In this document: positions 7,902 through 16,721 of the stretch, one piece after another
How positions within the stretch are numbered: the stretch's first letter is position 1
Layout: every line of letters starts with the position of its first letter
Source: Methylobacterium sp. WL119
Lineage (GTDB): Bacteria > Pseudomonadota > Alphaproteobacteria > Rhizobiales > Beijerinckiaceae
Assembly (NCBI RefSeq): GCF_008039875.1
Contig: NZ_VRUU01000020.1
Coordinates: forward strand, 1 to 61,172
Length of the DNA: 61,172 nt
Direction: 5' to 3'
The notes under the pieces: model-generated
Database searches by the model: none
What the model was told of the DNA's origin: nothing
The model's input: only the letters and a program-made list of their open reading frames with translations
Program-made: the position numbers and the translations under genes

Positions 7902-10322
7902 ATGCGCCTCATCCTTCGCTTCTTCGGCTTCCTGTTCAGCGCCTTCGCGGTGCTGTTCGTGATCGCGGCCGCGGGCGGCGCGTTCTTCTACTGGAAATAC
8001 AGCCAGGACCTGCCGGACCACGCCGTGCTCGCCAACTACGAGCCGCCGGTGATGACCCGCGTCCACGCCGCCGACGGCTCGCTGCTGGCCGAGTACGCCA
8101 AGGAGCGCCGGCTCTACCTGCCGATCCAGGCGATGCCGAAGATCATCGTCGCCGCCTTCCTCTCGGCCGAGGACAAGAACTTCTACAAGCACGGCGGCAT
8201 CGACCCCGAGGGCATCGTGCGCGCGGCGCTGACCAACGCCAAGAGCGGCAAGCGGCAGGGCGCCTCGACCATCACCCAGCAGGTCGCGAAGAACTTCCTG
8301 CTCTCGAACGAGCAGACCTTCGACCGCAAGATCAAGGAAGCGCTGATCGCGCTGCGGATCGAGGCGACCTACTCCAAGGACAAGATCCTCGAGCTCTACC
8401 TCAACGAGATCTTCCTCGGCACGATCGTGCCGGGCCGCAACCTGCACGGCGTCGCCGCCGCGGCTCTGGATTATTTCGGCAAGTCGGTGCACGAGCTGAC
8501 GATCAACGAGGCGGCCTACCTCGCCGCGCTGCCGAAGGGGCCGAACAACTACCACCCCTACCGCAAGACCCAGGCGGCGCTCGACCGCCGCAACGAGATC
8601 ATCCGCCTGATGGCGGAGAACAACTACATCACCAAGGAGGAGGCGGACGCCGCCAAGAAGATGCCGCTCGGCGTCAACCCGCGCGTCGCCTTCCCGAACG
8701 CCGCCAACGCCAACTACTTCACCGAGGAGGTCCGCCGCGAGATCTCCGAGCGCTACGGCGAGAAGAAGCTCTACGAGGGCGGCCTGTCGGTGCGCACCAC
8801 CCTCGACCCGAAGATGCAGGCCCTCGCGCGCAAGGCGCTGGTCGACGGCCTCGTGCGCTACGACCAGTCCCACGGCTGGCGCGGCCCTGTCACCAAGGTC
8901 GACCTGACCGGGCGCGACTGGGGCATGGCGGCGGCCGAGGTGAACGCGCTCGGCGACGTCGCGCCGTGGCGGCTCGCCGTGGTGCTCGGGCAAGGCGGCG
9001 GCGGCGTGCAGATCGGCCTGCAGCCCAAGCGCGAGGCCTCGGGCCAGGTCGCCAAGGACCGCGACACCGGCACGATCCCGCCGGACGGCATGCGCTGGGC
9101 CGGCCGCCCGAACCTCGCCGCCGGCGACATGATCTACGTCGAGGCGATGGATGGCGGCCGTGGCCAGTACCGCCTGCGCCAGAAGCCCGAGGTGTCCGGC
9201 GCCATCGTCGCGATGGACCCGAACACCGGCCGCGTGCACGCGATGGTCGGCGGCTTCTCCTACGACGAATCCGAGTTCAACCGCGCGACCCAGGCGATGC
9301 GCCAGCCCGGCTCGTCGTTCAAGCCGATCGTCTACTCGGCGGCCCTCGACAACGGCTACACCCCGTCCTCGATCGTGCAGGACTCGCCGATCACCATCGA
9401 GGCCGGCCCCGGCCAGGAGGCGTGGACGCCCTCGAACTACGACGGCAAGTCCGGTGGGCCGCACACCCTGCGCTACGGCATCGAGCACTCGAAGAACCTG
9501 ATGACGGTTCGGCTCGCCAAGGACGTCGGCATGCCGCTGATCGCCGAGTACGCCCGCCGCTTCGGCGTCTACGACGACATGCTGCCGGTGCTGCCGATGT
9601 CGCTCGGCGCCGGCGAGACCACCGTCATGCGGATGGTCACCGCCTACTCGATGCTGGCCAATGGCGGCCGCCGCATCCGCCCGACCCTGATCGACCGGAT
9701 CCAGGACCGCATCGGCGAGACGATCTACCGGCACGACAACCGCAAGTGCGTCGGCTGCGATGCCGAGAAGTGGTCCGGGCAGGACGAGCCGAAGCTGGTC
9801 GACGATTCCGAGCAGGTGCTCGACCCGCTGACCGCCTACCAGATGGTCTCGATCATGGAGGGCGTCGTGCAGCGCGGCACGGCGACGATCCTCAAGCAGA
9901 TCGGCAAGCCGCTCGCCGGCAAGACCGGCACGACCAACGACGCCAAGGACGCGTGGTTCGTCGGCTTCTCGCCGGACCTCGCGGTCGGCATCTACATCGG
10001 CTTCGACAAGCCGCGCTCGCTCGGCGACCGCGCCACCGGCGGCGGCCTCGCCGCGCCGATCGCGCTCGACTTCCTCAAGGTCGCCCTCAAGGACAAGCCG
10101 CCGACCCCGTTCCGGGTGCCGCCGGGCATCAAGCTGATCCGCGTGGCGCTCGGCTCCGGCATGCGCGCCGGATCGGGCGAGGGCGCCGGCACCATCCTCG
10201 AGGCGTTCAAGCCCGGCACCGCGCCGCCGGATTCCTACGTCGCCCCGGCCGGTCAGGCCGCGGCGCCGGCCACCGTCCCGGCGGATGCCGACCGCGCGGT
10301 GCAGGCCGGCGGGCTGTACTGA
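7902..10322 (+). CDS. mrcA: Penicillin-binding protein 1A
   Basis: The 806-residue bifunctional peptidoglycan synthase has a short cytoplasmic start, one membrane segment (about residues 6-30), a GT51 glycosyltransferase domain with EDKNFYKHGG and ITQQVAKNFLL, a central OB-like insert, and a transpeptidase domain with SSFK (S471, K474), the SKN motif and KTGTT. It polymerises lipid II and cross-links stem peptides. The start at 7902 (MRLILRFFG) places the membrane segment at the N-terminus; an upstream start at 7821 would add 27 Arg-rich residues. It is probably co-expressed with the amidase upstream. A bidirectional hairpin follows. Confidence 0.95.
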   Translation: MRLILRFFGFLFSAFAVLFVIAAAGGAFFYWKYSQDLPDHAVLANYEPPVMTRVHAADGSLLAEYAKERRLYLPIQAMPKIIVAAFLSAEDKNFYKHGGIDPEGIVRAALTNAKSGKRQGASTITQQVAKNFLLSNEQTFDRKIKEALIALRIEATYSKDKILELYLNEIFLGTIVPGRNLHGVAAAALDYFGKSVHELTINEAAYLAALPKGPNNYHPYRKTQAALDRRNEIIRLMAENNYITKEEADAAKKMPLGVNPRVAFPNAANANYFTEEVRREISERYGEKKLYEGGLSVRTTLDPKMQALARKALVDGLVRYDQSHGWRGPVTKVDLTGRDWGMAAAEVNALGDVAPWRLAVVLGQGGGGVQIGLQPKREASGQVAKDRDTGTIPPDGMRWAGRPNLAAGDMIYVEAMDGGRGQYRLRQKPEVSGAIVAMDPNTGRVHAMVGGFSYDESEFNRATQAMRQPGSSFKPIVYSAALDNGYTPSSIVQDSPITIEAGPGQEAWTPSNYDGKSGGPHTLRYGIEHSKNLMTVRLAKDVGMPLIAEYARRFGVYDDMLPVLPMSLGAGETTVMRMVTAYSMLANGGRRIRPTLIDRIQDRIGETIYRHDNRKCVGCDAEKWSGQDEPKLVDDSEQVLDPLTAYQMVSIMEGVVQRGTATILKQIGKPLAGKTGTTNDAKDAWFVGFSPDLAVGIYIGFDKPRSLGDRATGGGLAAPIALDFLKVALKDKPPTPFRVPPGIKLIRVALGSGMRAGSGEGAGTILEAFKPGTAPPDSYVAPAGQAAAPATVPADADRAVQAGGLY

Positions 10323-10330
10323 GCGGGATG

Positions 10331-10365
10331 CCTCTCTTCCCTCCCCCGCTCCAGGGGAGAGGGAC
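10331..10365. repeat. C/G-rich hairpin repeat, copy 1
   Basis: CTTCCCTCCCCCGCTCC followed by AGGGGAGAGGGA forms a short stem-loop. It is a diverged member of a family seen also near 35978, 41491, 51851 and 60999, always just after a stop codon. Confidence 0.6.
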
Positions 10366-10383
10366 GTAGTTCCGATGCGGAAC

Positions 10384-10412
10384 AAAAAAAGCCGCCCCTG
10401 ACGGGCGGCTTT
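10384..10412 (-). terminator. Rho-independent terminator of the purS-purQ operon
   Basis: GCCGCCC-CTGAC-GGGCGGC lies between seven A and three T residues. Read on the minus strand it is a stem followed by TTTTTTT, a classical terminator downstream of purQ. On the plus strand the T-run is short, so it would end mrcA transcripts less efficiently. Confidence 0.85.
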
Positions 10413-10579
10413 GAAGTCTCAGGGAGGCATCAAACAGAGCGGGACGGAGGTCTCACTCGACATCCAGACATCTGGAATGCCCCGACATTCAATCGAAAAA
10501 GTTAACGCGCGGTTAACGATCCGGCGTTCCTCAAATCATCGCCCGGTTCGACCGGGCCGACATCAGTATCGGCGGCCGC

Positions 10580-11260
10580 TCAGGCGGCGAGGCTAGTGAA
10601 GAGACCACGCCCGTCGGTGCCGCCGACCAAGCCTTCGACGAAGTTCTCAGGGTGCGGCATCATCCCGAGGACGTTGCCGCCCTCCGAGTAGATCCCGGCG
10701 ATGGCGTTGAGCGAGCCGTTGCGGTTGGCGGCAATCGTCACCTGCCCGTCAGCGTCGCAGTACCGGAACGCGACCCGGCCCTCGCCCTCGATCCGGGCCA
10801 GCGTCTCGGGGTCGGCGAAGTAGTTGCCCTCGCCGTGCGCGACGCAGACGTCGATGACCTCGCCCTTCGCGTAGGCGCCGGCGAAGCGCGTGTCGGTGCG
10901 CTCGACGCGCAGCGTCTGCCGGTGGCAGATGAAGCGGCGGTCGACGTTGCGCATCAGCACGCCCGGCAGCAGGCCGGATTCGCACAGGATCTGGAAGCCG
11001 TTGCAGATGCCGAGCACCAGCCCGCCGCGGGCGGCGTGCGCGCGGACCGCATCCATCGCGGCGGCGCGGCCGGCGATGGCGCCGCAGCGCAGGTAGTCGC
11101 CGTAGGAGAAGCCGCCGGGCAGGACGGCGAGGTCGGTGCCGGCGGGAAGCGCGGTGTCGGCGTGCCACATGGTCGCGACCTCGGCCCCGGCAAGCCGAAG
11201 CGCGCGGGCGACGTCGGCGTCGCGGTTCGAGCCGGGGAAGACGACGATCGCGGCGCGCAT
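10580..11260 (-). CDS. purQ: Phosphoribosylformylglycinamidine synthase, glutaminase subunit
   Basis: The 226-residue class I glutamine amidotransferase supplies ammonia for FGAM synthesis in purine biosynthesis, working with PurL and PurS. Visible signatures are VVFPGSN at the N-terminus, PGGFSYGDYLRCGAIA, the nucleophile cysteine in GICNGFQ, and the PHPE motif near the C-terminus with the catalytic His and Glu. Its ATG overlaps the stop of purS (TGATG), showing translational coupling. A strong terminator lies about 170 bp downstream. The synthase subunit purL is not in the window. Confidence 0.96.
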   Translation of the reverse strand: MRAAIVVFPGSNRDADVARALRLAGAEVATMWHADTALPAGTDLAVLPGGFSYGDYLRCGAIAGRAAAMDAVRAHAARGGLVLGICNGFQILCESGLLPGVLMRNVDRRFICHRQTLRVERTDTRFAGAYAKGEVIDVCVAHGEGNYFADPETLARIEGEGRVAFRYCDADGQVTIAANRNGSLNAIAGIYSEGGNVLGMMPHPENFVEGLVGGTDGRGLFTSLAA

Positions 11261-11499
11261 CACGCGATCTCGATCGCGTAGTTCTCGACCACGGTGTTGG
11301 CCAGGAGCTTCTCGCAGGCGGTCTTCAGCGTCGCCTCGGCGCCGGCCCGGTCCGCGGCCGCGACCTCGATGTCGAACACCTTGCCCTGGCGCACGCCCTC
11401 GATCGACGCGATGCCGAAGGACTTGAGCGCGGCCTCGATCGCCTTGCCCTGCGGATCGAGGACGCCGGTCTTCAGGGTGACGACGATGCGGGCTTTCAT
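11260..11499 (-). CDS. purS: Phosphoribosylformylglycinamidine synthase subunit PurS
   Basis: The 79-residue protein starts MKARIVVTLKTGVLDPQG and ends with VVENYAIEI, matching the small PurS family that bridges PurL and PurQ and channels ammonia. Its length is typical (about 80). It overlaps purQ by one base, and the two form an operon. purC, often found upstream, is not present here; an unrelated membrane protein gene lies upstream instead. Confidence 0.95.
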   Translation of the reverse strand: MKARIVVTLKTGVLDPQGKAIEAALKSFGIASIEGVRQGKVFDIEVAAADRAGAEATLKTACEKLLANTVVENYAIEIA

Positions 11500-11602
11500 G
11501 ATGGGCCACTCAGCAGGGTCTGGATCGGAAGAAGGCGGTGACGAACGTCGGGGCGGCCGAGCCGGGCGCGGGGATCGACACGGGACGTGCCGAGACCAGG
11601 CA

Positions 11603-11842
11603 TCACCGGCGCGCGGCCCGAGGTGCCGTGCGCAGGGGCTCGATGCTGGTCGCGCGCTGCCAGAGCTGGAGCATGATCCAAGCCGCGACCACGCTGAACA
11701 GCCCCATCAGCACGTGGCCGACGGTGTCGCCGAGCTCGAACAGGCCGGCGATTGCCCAGCCCGCGGCGATCGCCACCGCGAAGACTTCCGTTCCCACCAG
11801 CACCATCATGCTGAGGATCGTGATCAGGTTGCGGGTGTTCAC
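11603..11842 (-). CDS. Small two-helix membrane protein, unknown
   Basis: The 79-residue protein has two hydrophobic segments (about residues 6-30 and 38-60) and a basic C-terminal tail (RATSIEPLRTAPRAARR), suggesting an inner-membrane protein with its tail in the cytoplasm. The GTG at 11842 is preceded by GGAGGAAGGGG, so it is preferred to an ATG eight codons upstream. I do not recognise a family. It lies between purS and actR on the same strand, with about 100-bp gaps on both sides, so operon membership is unclear. Confidence 0.6.
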   Translation of the reverse strand: MNTRNLITILSMMVLVGTEVFAVAIAAGWAIAGLFELGDTVGHVLMGLFSVVAAWIMLQLWQRATSIEPLRTAPRAARR

Positions 11843-11954
11843 GAGGACCCCTTCCTCCGGCGGCACGGATGTGCGTCCCGCTTGCGAAGGCGGCAGTACC
11901 CCGATTGTCGCATCCTGTGCAACCGATAAGCGGAGGGCCGGGAGGCCCCCCGCC

Positions 11955-12554
11955 TCAGCGCGGCGCCCGCTTGGCGAGGATGCGCTGGAGGGTGCGGCGG
12001 TGCATATTCAGCCGCCGCGCGGTCTCGCTGACGTTCCGTCCGCACAGCTCGTAGACCCGCTGGATGTGCTCCCAGCGCACCCGGTCGGCCGACATCGGGT
12101 TCTCGGGCGGGTCGGCCCGCTCGCCGGGCTGCGCCATCAGCGTCCCGTGGATCTCGTCGGCATCGGCCGGCTTGGCGAGGTAGTCGAACGCGCCGAGCTT
12201 CACGGCGGTGACGGCGGTGGCGATGTTGCCGTAGCCGGTGAGGATCACGCCGCGGGCCTCGGGCCGGCGCTCCTTCAGGCGGGCGATCACGTCGAGCCCG
12301 TTGCCGTCGCCGAGCCGCATGTCGATCACCGCGAAGGCGGGGGCCCGCGCCTCGACCACGGAGACGCCCTCGGCCACGCTCTCGGCGACCTGGACGTGAT
12401 AGCCGCGCGCTTCCATCGCACGGGCGAGGCGGGTCGAGAACGGCTTGTCGTCGTCGACGATCAGAAGGCTGCGGTCGGAAAACGCGGCGAGCGGGTCGGC
12501 GTCGTTGAGCGCCACAGCATCCGGGGCGCCCGACGAGCTCGATTGCGTCAGCAT
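11955..12554 (-). CDS. actR: Redox response regulator of the ActR/RegA/PrrA family
   Basis: The 199-residue regulator has a receiver domain (about residues 28-145) with the acidic pocket DDD near residues 34-36 and the phospho-acceptor D78 in VIDMRLGDGNG, a short linker, and a Fis-type C-terminal helix-turn-helix (NVSETARRLNMHRRTLQRILAKRAPR region). This family controls photosynthesis, respiration, carbon and nitrogen fixation or acid tolerance genes in response to redox state. The ATG at 12554 follows GAGGAGCTTCTC. The partner sensor kinase gene lies 39 bp upstream. Confidence 0.93.
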   Translation of the reverse strand: MLTQSSSSGAPDAVALNDADPLAAFSDRSLLIVDDDKPFSTRLARAMEARGYHVQVAESVAEGVSVVEARAPAFAVIDMRLGDGNGLDVIARLKERRPEARGVILTGYGNIATAVTAVKLGAFDYLAKPADADEIHGTLMAQPGERADPPENPMSADRVRWEHIQRVYELCGRNVSETARRLNMHRRTLQRILAKRAPR

Positions 12555-12593
12555 GAGAAGCTCCTCAAACATTTCGTTGTATTCGTTGAAAGT

Positions 12594-13988
12594 CTATATA
12601 GGCGCGACATCGCCCGCGGGCAGGGGTGGCCGGGTACCGAATTCGGGGGCATGACGGAGCGCCGCACCCCGCTCGAAGATGTGGCGCGCCCAGGAGATCC
12701 GGACCTGCGCCCCGTGCGTTCCCGGCTTCGAGGCGTTGGCCAGGGTGATCTGCGCGCCCGAGCGCTCGATCAGCGTCTTGGCGATGAACAGCCCGAGGCC
12801 GAGGCCGGCGCCGACCGTGCCGCCCTGGTTCTGGCCCGCCGTGCGGTCCGGGCTGCGGGTGGTGACGTAGGGTTCGCCCGCCCGAAGCAGAACCTCGGCG
12901 GAGAAGCCGGGGCCGTCGTCGCGGATCTCCAGGGTGACCCGGTCCAGGGTCCAGCGCCCCTCGATCACCACCCGGGCGTCGGCGAAGTCGACCGCGTTGT
13001 CGAGGATGTTGCCGAGCCCGAACATCACGCCGGCGTTGCGGCGGCAATCCGGCTCCGGGGCGTCGCCCGCGCTCGATATGTCGAGGGCGATGCCCATTGC
13101 GCGGTGCGGCGCCACCAGCTCCTCGATGAGATGGCTGAAGCTCAAGGTCTCGAGGAAGCCGGCCCCGTCGCCGTCGAGCGAGGTGAGCTTCGAGAGGATG
13201 CCGCGGCAGCGGTCGACCTGCTCGCGCAGCAATTGCAGGTCCTCGGCGACGGCCGGCGGTGCGTCGGGACCGAGCTGGCGCACCAGCTCCTTGGTCACCA
13301 CCATGATCGTGCCGAGCGGCGTGCCGAGCTCGTGCGCCGCCGCCGCCGCCAGCCCGTCGAGCTGCGACAGGTGCTGCTCGCGGGCGAGCACCAGCTCCGT
13401 CGCGGCCAGCGCCTGGGCGAGCTGTCGCGTCTCCTCCGAGACCCGCCAGGCGTAGACGCCGGTGAAGGCCGTGCCGAGCAGGATCGCCGTCCACACCCCG
13501 GAGACGTAGAGGAACGGCAGCTCGATCCGGCCGTCGGCGAACCACGGCAGCGGGCGGTGGACGAGGGCCAGCAGCGTCGCCAGCCCGATCGCCAGCAGGC
13601 CGAGCGCCAGCGTCCGCTCCGGCGGCAGCGCGGTCGCCGAGATCAGCACCGGGGCGAGGAACAGCAGCGAGAACGGGTTCTGCAACCCGCCGGTGAGGAA
13701 CAGCAGCACGGCGAGCTGCACGATGTCGAAGGCCAGCAGCAGCGCCGCCGAATCGGCGCTCAGCCGGTAGCTCGCCGGGAAGCGGATGCGCAGGCCGAGG
13801 TTGAGCCACGACGAGGCGGCGATCGCCAGGAAGCACCAGCCGAACGGCAGCCCGAGCCCGAGCCCGAACTGCGCCCCGACCACGGCGGCGCTCTGCCCGG
13901 TGATCGCGAGCCAGCGCAGGCGCACGAACGTGTCGAGCCGCAGGTGGCGCGCGTCGCGGACGAAGCCGCTCGGATCGGTGTCGAGCAT
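12594..13988 (-). CDS. actS: Redox sensor histidine kinase of the ActS/RegB/PrrB family
   Basis: The 464-residue kinase has six membrane segments in residues 20-185, the quinone-sensing loop GGLQNPF (100-106), the phospho-acceptor H219 in AAAHELGTPLG, a redox-box cysteine C261 in VDRCRGIL, and an ATPase domain with DNAVDFA and DDGPGF. In RegB, oxidation of the equivalent cysteine and ubiquinone binding both lower kinase activity. Both sites are kept here, so redox control is likely. The regulator gene actR follows on the same strand; the senC/prrC copper chaperone gene sometimes found between them is absent. Confidence 0.93.
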   Translation of the reverse strand: MLDTDPSGFVRDARHLRLDTFVRLRWLAITGQSAAVVGAQFGLGLGLPFGWCFLAIAASSWLNLGLRIRFPASYRLSADSAALLLAFDIVQLAVLLFLTGGLQNPFSLLFLAPVLISATALPPERTLALGLLAIGLATLLALVHRPLPWFADGRIELPFLYVSGVWTAILLGTAFTGVYAWRVSEETRQLAQALAATELVLAREQHLSQLDGLAAAAAHELGTPLGTIMVVTKELVRQLGPDAPPAVAEDLQLLREQVDRCRGILSKLTSLDGDGAGFLETLSFSHLIEELVAPHRAMGIALDISSAGDAPEPDCRRNAGVMFGLGNILDNAVDFADARVVIEGRWTLDRVTLEIRDDGPGFSAEVLLRAGEPYVTTRSPDRTAGQNQGGTVGAGLGLGLFIAKTLIERSGAQITLANASKPGTHGAQVRISWARHIFERGAALRHAPEFGTRPPLPAGDVAPI

Positions 13989-14055
13989 GATGTGTTCTAC
14001 GATAGGGCCGCGGCCCCTCCCATCCAGGGCCCGCGACGCTCCGGCGGCCGCCGCG

Positions 14056-15360
14056 TCAACCCGCCTCGTCCAGCTCGGGGCCGCGGGTGGCGTCGAGGCC
14101 GGCGCCCGGGATCGGCGCGATCGGCACCGGCGCGCCGGTGCGGGCCGCCTCGTAGATCGCCTCCATCAGCACCTGGTCCTGCAGGCCCTCCTCGCCGGGG
14201 GTGCGCGGCCGGCGGTTCTCCTGGATGCAGCGCGAGAAGTGATCCATCTCCAGGGCGAACTGGTTCTTCGCGCCGAGCACCTTGGTGTCCTGCGACACCG
14301 CCTTGCCGTCGCGATGGGTGATGACGAGGCGCTGGCCGACATAGGCGAATGCGTTCTGCAGATCGATGTCGGCGCCGCCGGTATGCACCGTCAGGCGGCG
14401 CGATTCGTGGACGCCGTAGCTGGTCATGCACTGCGCCAGCACGCCGGAGGGGAAGCGCAGGGTGAAGCTCACGCTCTCCTCGACCTCGCGGAACTTCGGG
14501 TCGTCGGGCGGCGAATAGGTGTGCGCCTGGATCAGGTCGGGCTCCTCGCCCAGCAGCGCCCGCACGCCGTTGAGGCAGTAGAGCCCGATATCCGGCAACG
14601 CCCCGCCGCCGGACAGCGCCTTCTTCAGGCGCCACTGCTCCGGCAGGCCCGAGGTCTGGCCGTTGAAGGCCTGGATCATCCGCGGCTTGCCGAACTCGCC
14701 CGAGCGGACGAGGCGCACGACCTCGCGGTTGTAGGGCTCGTACTGGCAGCGATAGGCGATCATCAGCTTGACCTTGGCCTGCTCGCACGCCGCGATCATC
14801 GCGCGGGCTTCCGCGGAGGAGGCCGCCATCGGCTTCTCGCACAGCACGTGCTTGCCGGCCCCCGCCGCGGCGACGACGTCGTCGCGGTGCACCGCGTTCG
14901 GGGTGACGATGTAGACCGCCTGGATCTCGGGATTGGCCTTGAGCTTGTCCCAGTCGCCGTAGCCGTAGACCGCGCTCTCGGCGACGCCGTACTGCTTGGC
15001 CACGAGCTTGGCCTTGTCCGGCGTGCCCGACATGAGCGCCACGAGCCGCGAGCGCTTGGCCTCTCCGAGCGCCGGGAGAATCTCGTCGAGGCTGAGGCGC
15101 CCGAGGCCGACGACGCAGTAGCCGACCCGCTGGCCCGGCGGCTGCGGCGCGGGCGTCGGCGCCGGAGGCCGGTCCCCCTGGCCGCGCCAGTTCGGGAACT
15201 GCACGCGGCCGCCCTGAACCGCGCCGGTGTCGGCCGGCACCGTCGGGCCGGGCGTCGTCGCGGCGCGGGCCGCGTCCGCAGCCGCGAGCGCCGCGCCGGT
15301 GAGGGTGACGCCGCCGGCCCGCAGTAGGGTCCGTCGCGAGAGCCCGTGATCGTCTGCCAT
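14056..15360 (-). CDS. Tat-exported Gfo/Idh/MocA family oxidoreductase
   Basis: The 434-residue protein has a twin-arginine signal (LSRRTLLRAGG, then a hydrophobic stretch to about residue 33), an NAD(P)-binding Rossmann domain starting GYCVVGLGRLS near residue 80, the family motif EKPM, and a C-terminal alpha/beta domain with the substrate-site segment GGGALPDIGLYCLN. It resembles glucose-fructose oxidoreductases, which carry tightly bound NADP and work in the periplasm. The sugar substrate is unknown. The gene is monocistronic in appearance. Confidence 0.87.
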   Translation of the reverse strand: MADDHGLSRRTLLRAGGVTLTGAALAAADAARAATTPGPTVPADTGAVQGGRVQFPNWRGQGDRPPAPTPAPQPPGQRVGYCVVGLGRLSLDEILPALGEAKRSRLVALMSGTPDKAKLVAKQYGVAESAVYGYGDWDKLKANPEIQAVYIVTPNAVHRDDVVAAAGAGKHVLCEKPMAASSAEARAMIAACEQAKVKLMIAYRCQYEPYNREVVRLVRSGEFGKPRMIQAFNGQTSGLPEQWRLKKALSGGGALPDIGLYCLNGVRALLGEEPDLIQAHTYSPPDDPKFREVEESVSFTLRFPSGVLAQCMTSYGVHESRRLTVHTGGADIDLQNAFAYVGQRLVITHRDGKAVSQDTKVLGAKNQFALEMDHFSRCIQENRRPRTPGEEGLQDQVLMEAIYEAARTGAPVPIAPIPGAGLDATRGPELDEAG

Positions 15361-15435
15361 GCATCCCCGTCTCGGTCGGTGAGAGGCGGGGAAACCCGGG
15401 GCCTGATCGCAGGGTTCCGCCGGGCGCCGGCGCGC

Positions 15436-15804
15436 TCAGTGCAGCCGGTCGGGCGGGGCGGCCGCATTCCAGGCGGCCCGGGCCTCGGCCGCCGCCCCGT
15501 CCTCGCGCGCCGGTTGATCGAGGAAGGCGAGGCCCGCCTGGGTGCCGTCGCGCCAGACGACCTCGGCGCGGCGGGTCTCGTTGCGGCCGGTCACGTTGCG
15601 GCCGGTCACGGTGAGGTCGACGACGCGCGGCAGGACCACGTCCTCCGCGACGACGATGCGGGCGCCGGTCAGCGAATGGTCCCGCAGGCGGCACGGAGCC
15701 TCCGGCAGGAACGCCGCAAGGCGCAGGGTGCCGCCGAGGCAGGCCCGGCGGCGGTCGCTGTAGCGGCGCTCGATCTTGGGCGTCGTCAAGGTCACGAAAG
15801 TCAT
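15436..15804 (-). CDS. PilZ-like domain protein
   Basis: The 122-residue protein begins with the RRYSDRRRA arginine cluster, similar to the RxxxR part of PilZ c-di-GMP binding sites, then has a beta-barrel pattern with DHSLTGARIVV (matching D/N-x-S-x-x-G) and AEVVWRDGTQAGLAF. It may bind cyclic di-GMP and regulate motility or polysaccharide export. The ATG at 15804 is chosen because the arginine motif then lies near the N-terminus; starts at 15822 and 15843 are possible. A 15-bp duplication encodes a repeated TGRNV/E segment. Confidence 0.75.
   Translation of the reverse strand: MTFVTLTTPKIERRYSDRRRACLGGTLRLAAFLPEAPCRLRDHSLTGARIVVAEDVVLPRVVDLTVTGRNVTGRNETRRAEVVWRDGTQAGLAFLDQPAREDGAAAEARAAWNAAAPPDRLH
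15581..15610. repeat. 15-bp tandem duplication in the PilZ gene
   Basis: TTGCGGCCGGTCACG occurs twice head to tail (15581-15595 and 15596-15610), without mismatch, and keeps the frame. Confidence 0.9.
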
Positions 15805-15910
15805 CCCGGCTCTTGTTGGCATTTCATCAATGCAAGGGAGCACGAAAAGCTTCGTCTCGTCAGGTATAAGTGATGGTTAACCCTAACGGCGCCGGGCAGG
15901 CATGCGGCCG

Positions 15911-16669
15911 TCACCGGGCCGGCGGCGGGTCCGGCGCCTCGACGCCGCCGCTGCGCTGGAGCTGGAGCGCGACGAACCAGCACAGGGCCGCCCAGGCGGC
16001 GCCGATGCACCAGCCGGCCAGCACGTCGCTCGGCCAGTGGACGCCGAGGTAGATCCGGCTGATCCCGACGAGGAGGGTCATGGTGACGCCGAGCGCCAGC
16101 ACCAGCGCCTTGACGCGGCGGTAGCGGTCGATCCGCGCGAGCAGCGTCGCCAGGGTCAGGTAGGCGATCGCCGACATCATCGCGTGGCCGCTCGGGAAGC
16201 TCGCCGTGAACACGTCCATGCCGTGCGGCACCAGGTCCGGCCGCGGGCGATGGTAGAACAGCTTCAGCACCGTCGAGACCAGCTCGCCGCCGCCGACCGC
16301 GCCGATCACGAACAGGCCGACCCGGCGCTTGCCGGACAGGGCGAGGTAGGCCGCGACCGACGCCGTCAGGAACACGATGGTGAAGACGCTGCCGAGCCCG
16401 GTGATGTCGCGCATCGTCTCCTCGAGCCAGCGCGGCCCGATCGGATCGGACAGGTCGGCCGGGTTGCGCAGGGCGAGCAGGATCTTGCGGTCGAGCGCCT
16501 CGGTCGAGCCCTCGCCGACCTCGTGCGCCAGGGCGAAGAAGGCGTAGCCGAGCCCGCTGACGCAGATCAGCGCCAGCAACGGCCCGACCTCGTTGAGGCG
16601 CAGCCGGAGCCAGACGGAGGTGGCGTGGGACAGGAACGGGATGCGCCGCAGCGGGGCGGGGGGGCTCAT
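15911..16669 (-). CDS. PAP2 family phosphatase, membrane bound
   Basis: The 252-residue protein has six hydrophobic segments and the three phosphatase motifs of the PAP2 superfamily: KLFYHRPRP (136-144), PSGH (159-162) and SRIYLGVHWPSD (204-215) with the catalytic histidine H211. Such enzymes dephosphorylate phosphatidic acid, undecaprenyl pyrophosphate or lipid A-related substrates on the outer face of the inner membrane. The substrate cannot be chosen from sequence alone. It lies 52 bp downstream of the 2H phosphoesterase gene on the same strand and may be co-transcribed. Confidence 0.9.
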   Translation of the reverse strand: MSPPAPLRRIPFLSHATSVWLRLRLNEVGPLLALICVSGLGYAFFALAHEVGEGSTEALDRKILLALRNPADLSDPIGPRWLEETMRDITGLGSVFTIVFLTASVAAYLALSGKRRVGLFVIGAVGGGELVSTVLKLFYHRPRPDLVPHGMDVFTASFPSGHAMMSAIAYLTLATLLARIDRYRRVKALVLALGVTMTLLVGISRIYLGVHWPSDVLAGWCIGAAWAALCWFVALQLQRSGGVEAPDPPPAR

Positions 16670-16721
16670 CGCGCCGTGCCCGATCGATCGCGGGCGCCGT
16701 GGGGAGGATTCATCGAGACCA

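Noticed and set aside
7713..10385. 890-residue open frame on the minus strand opposite the PBP1A gene
   Set aside because: It is the antisense shadow of a GC-rich gene: His/Arg/Gly/Val-rich, without a domain, and fully covered by the PBP1A gene with intact motifs.
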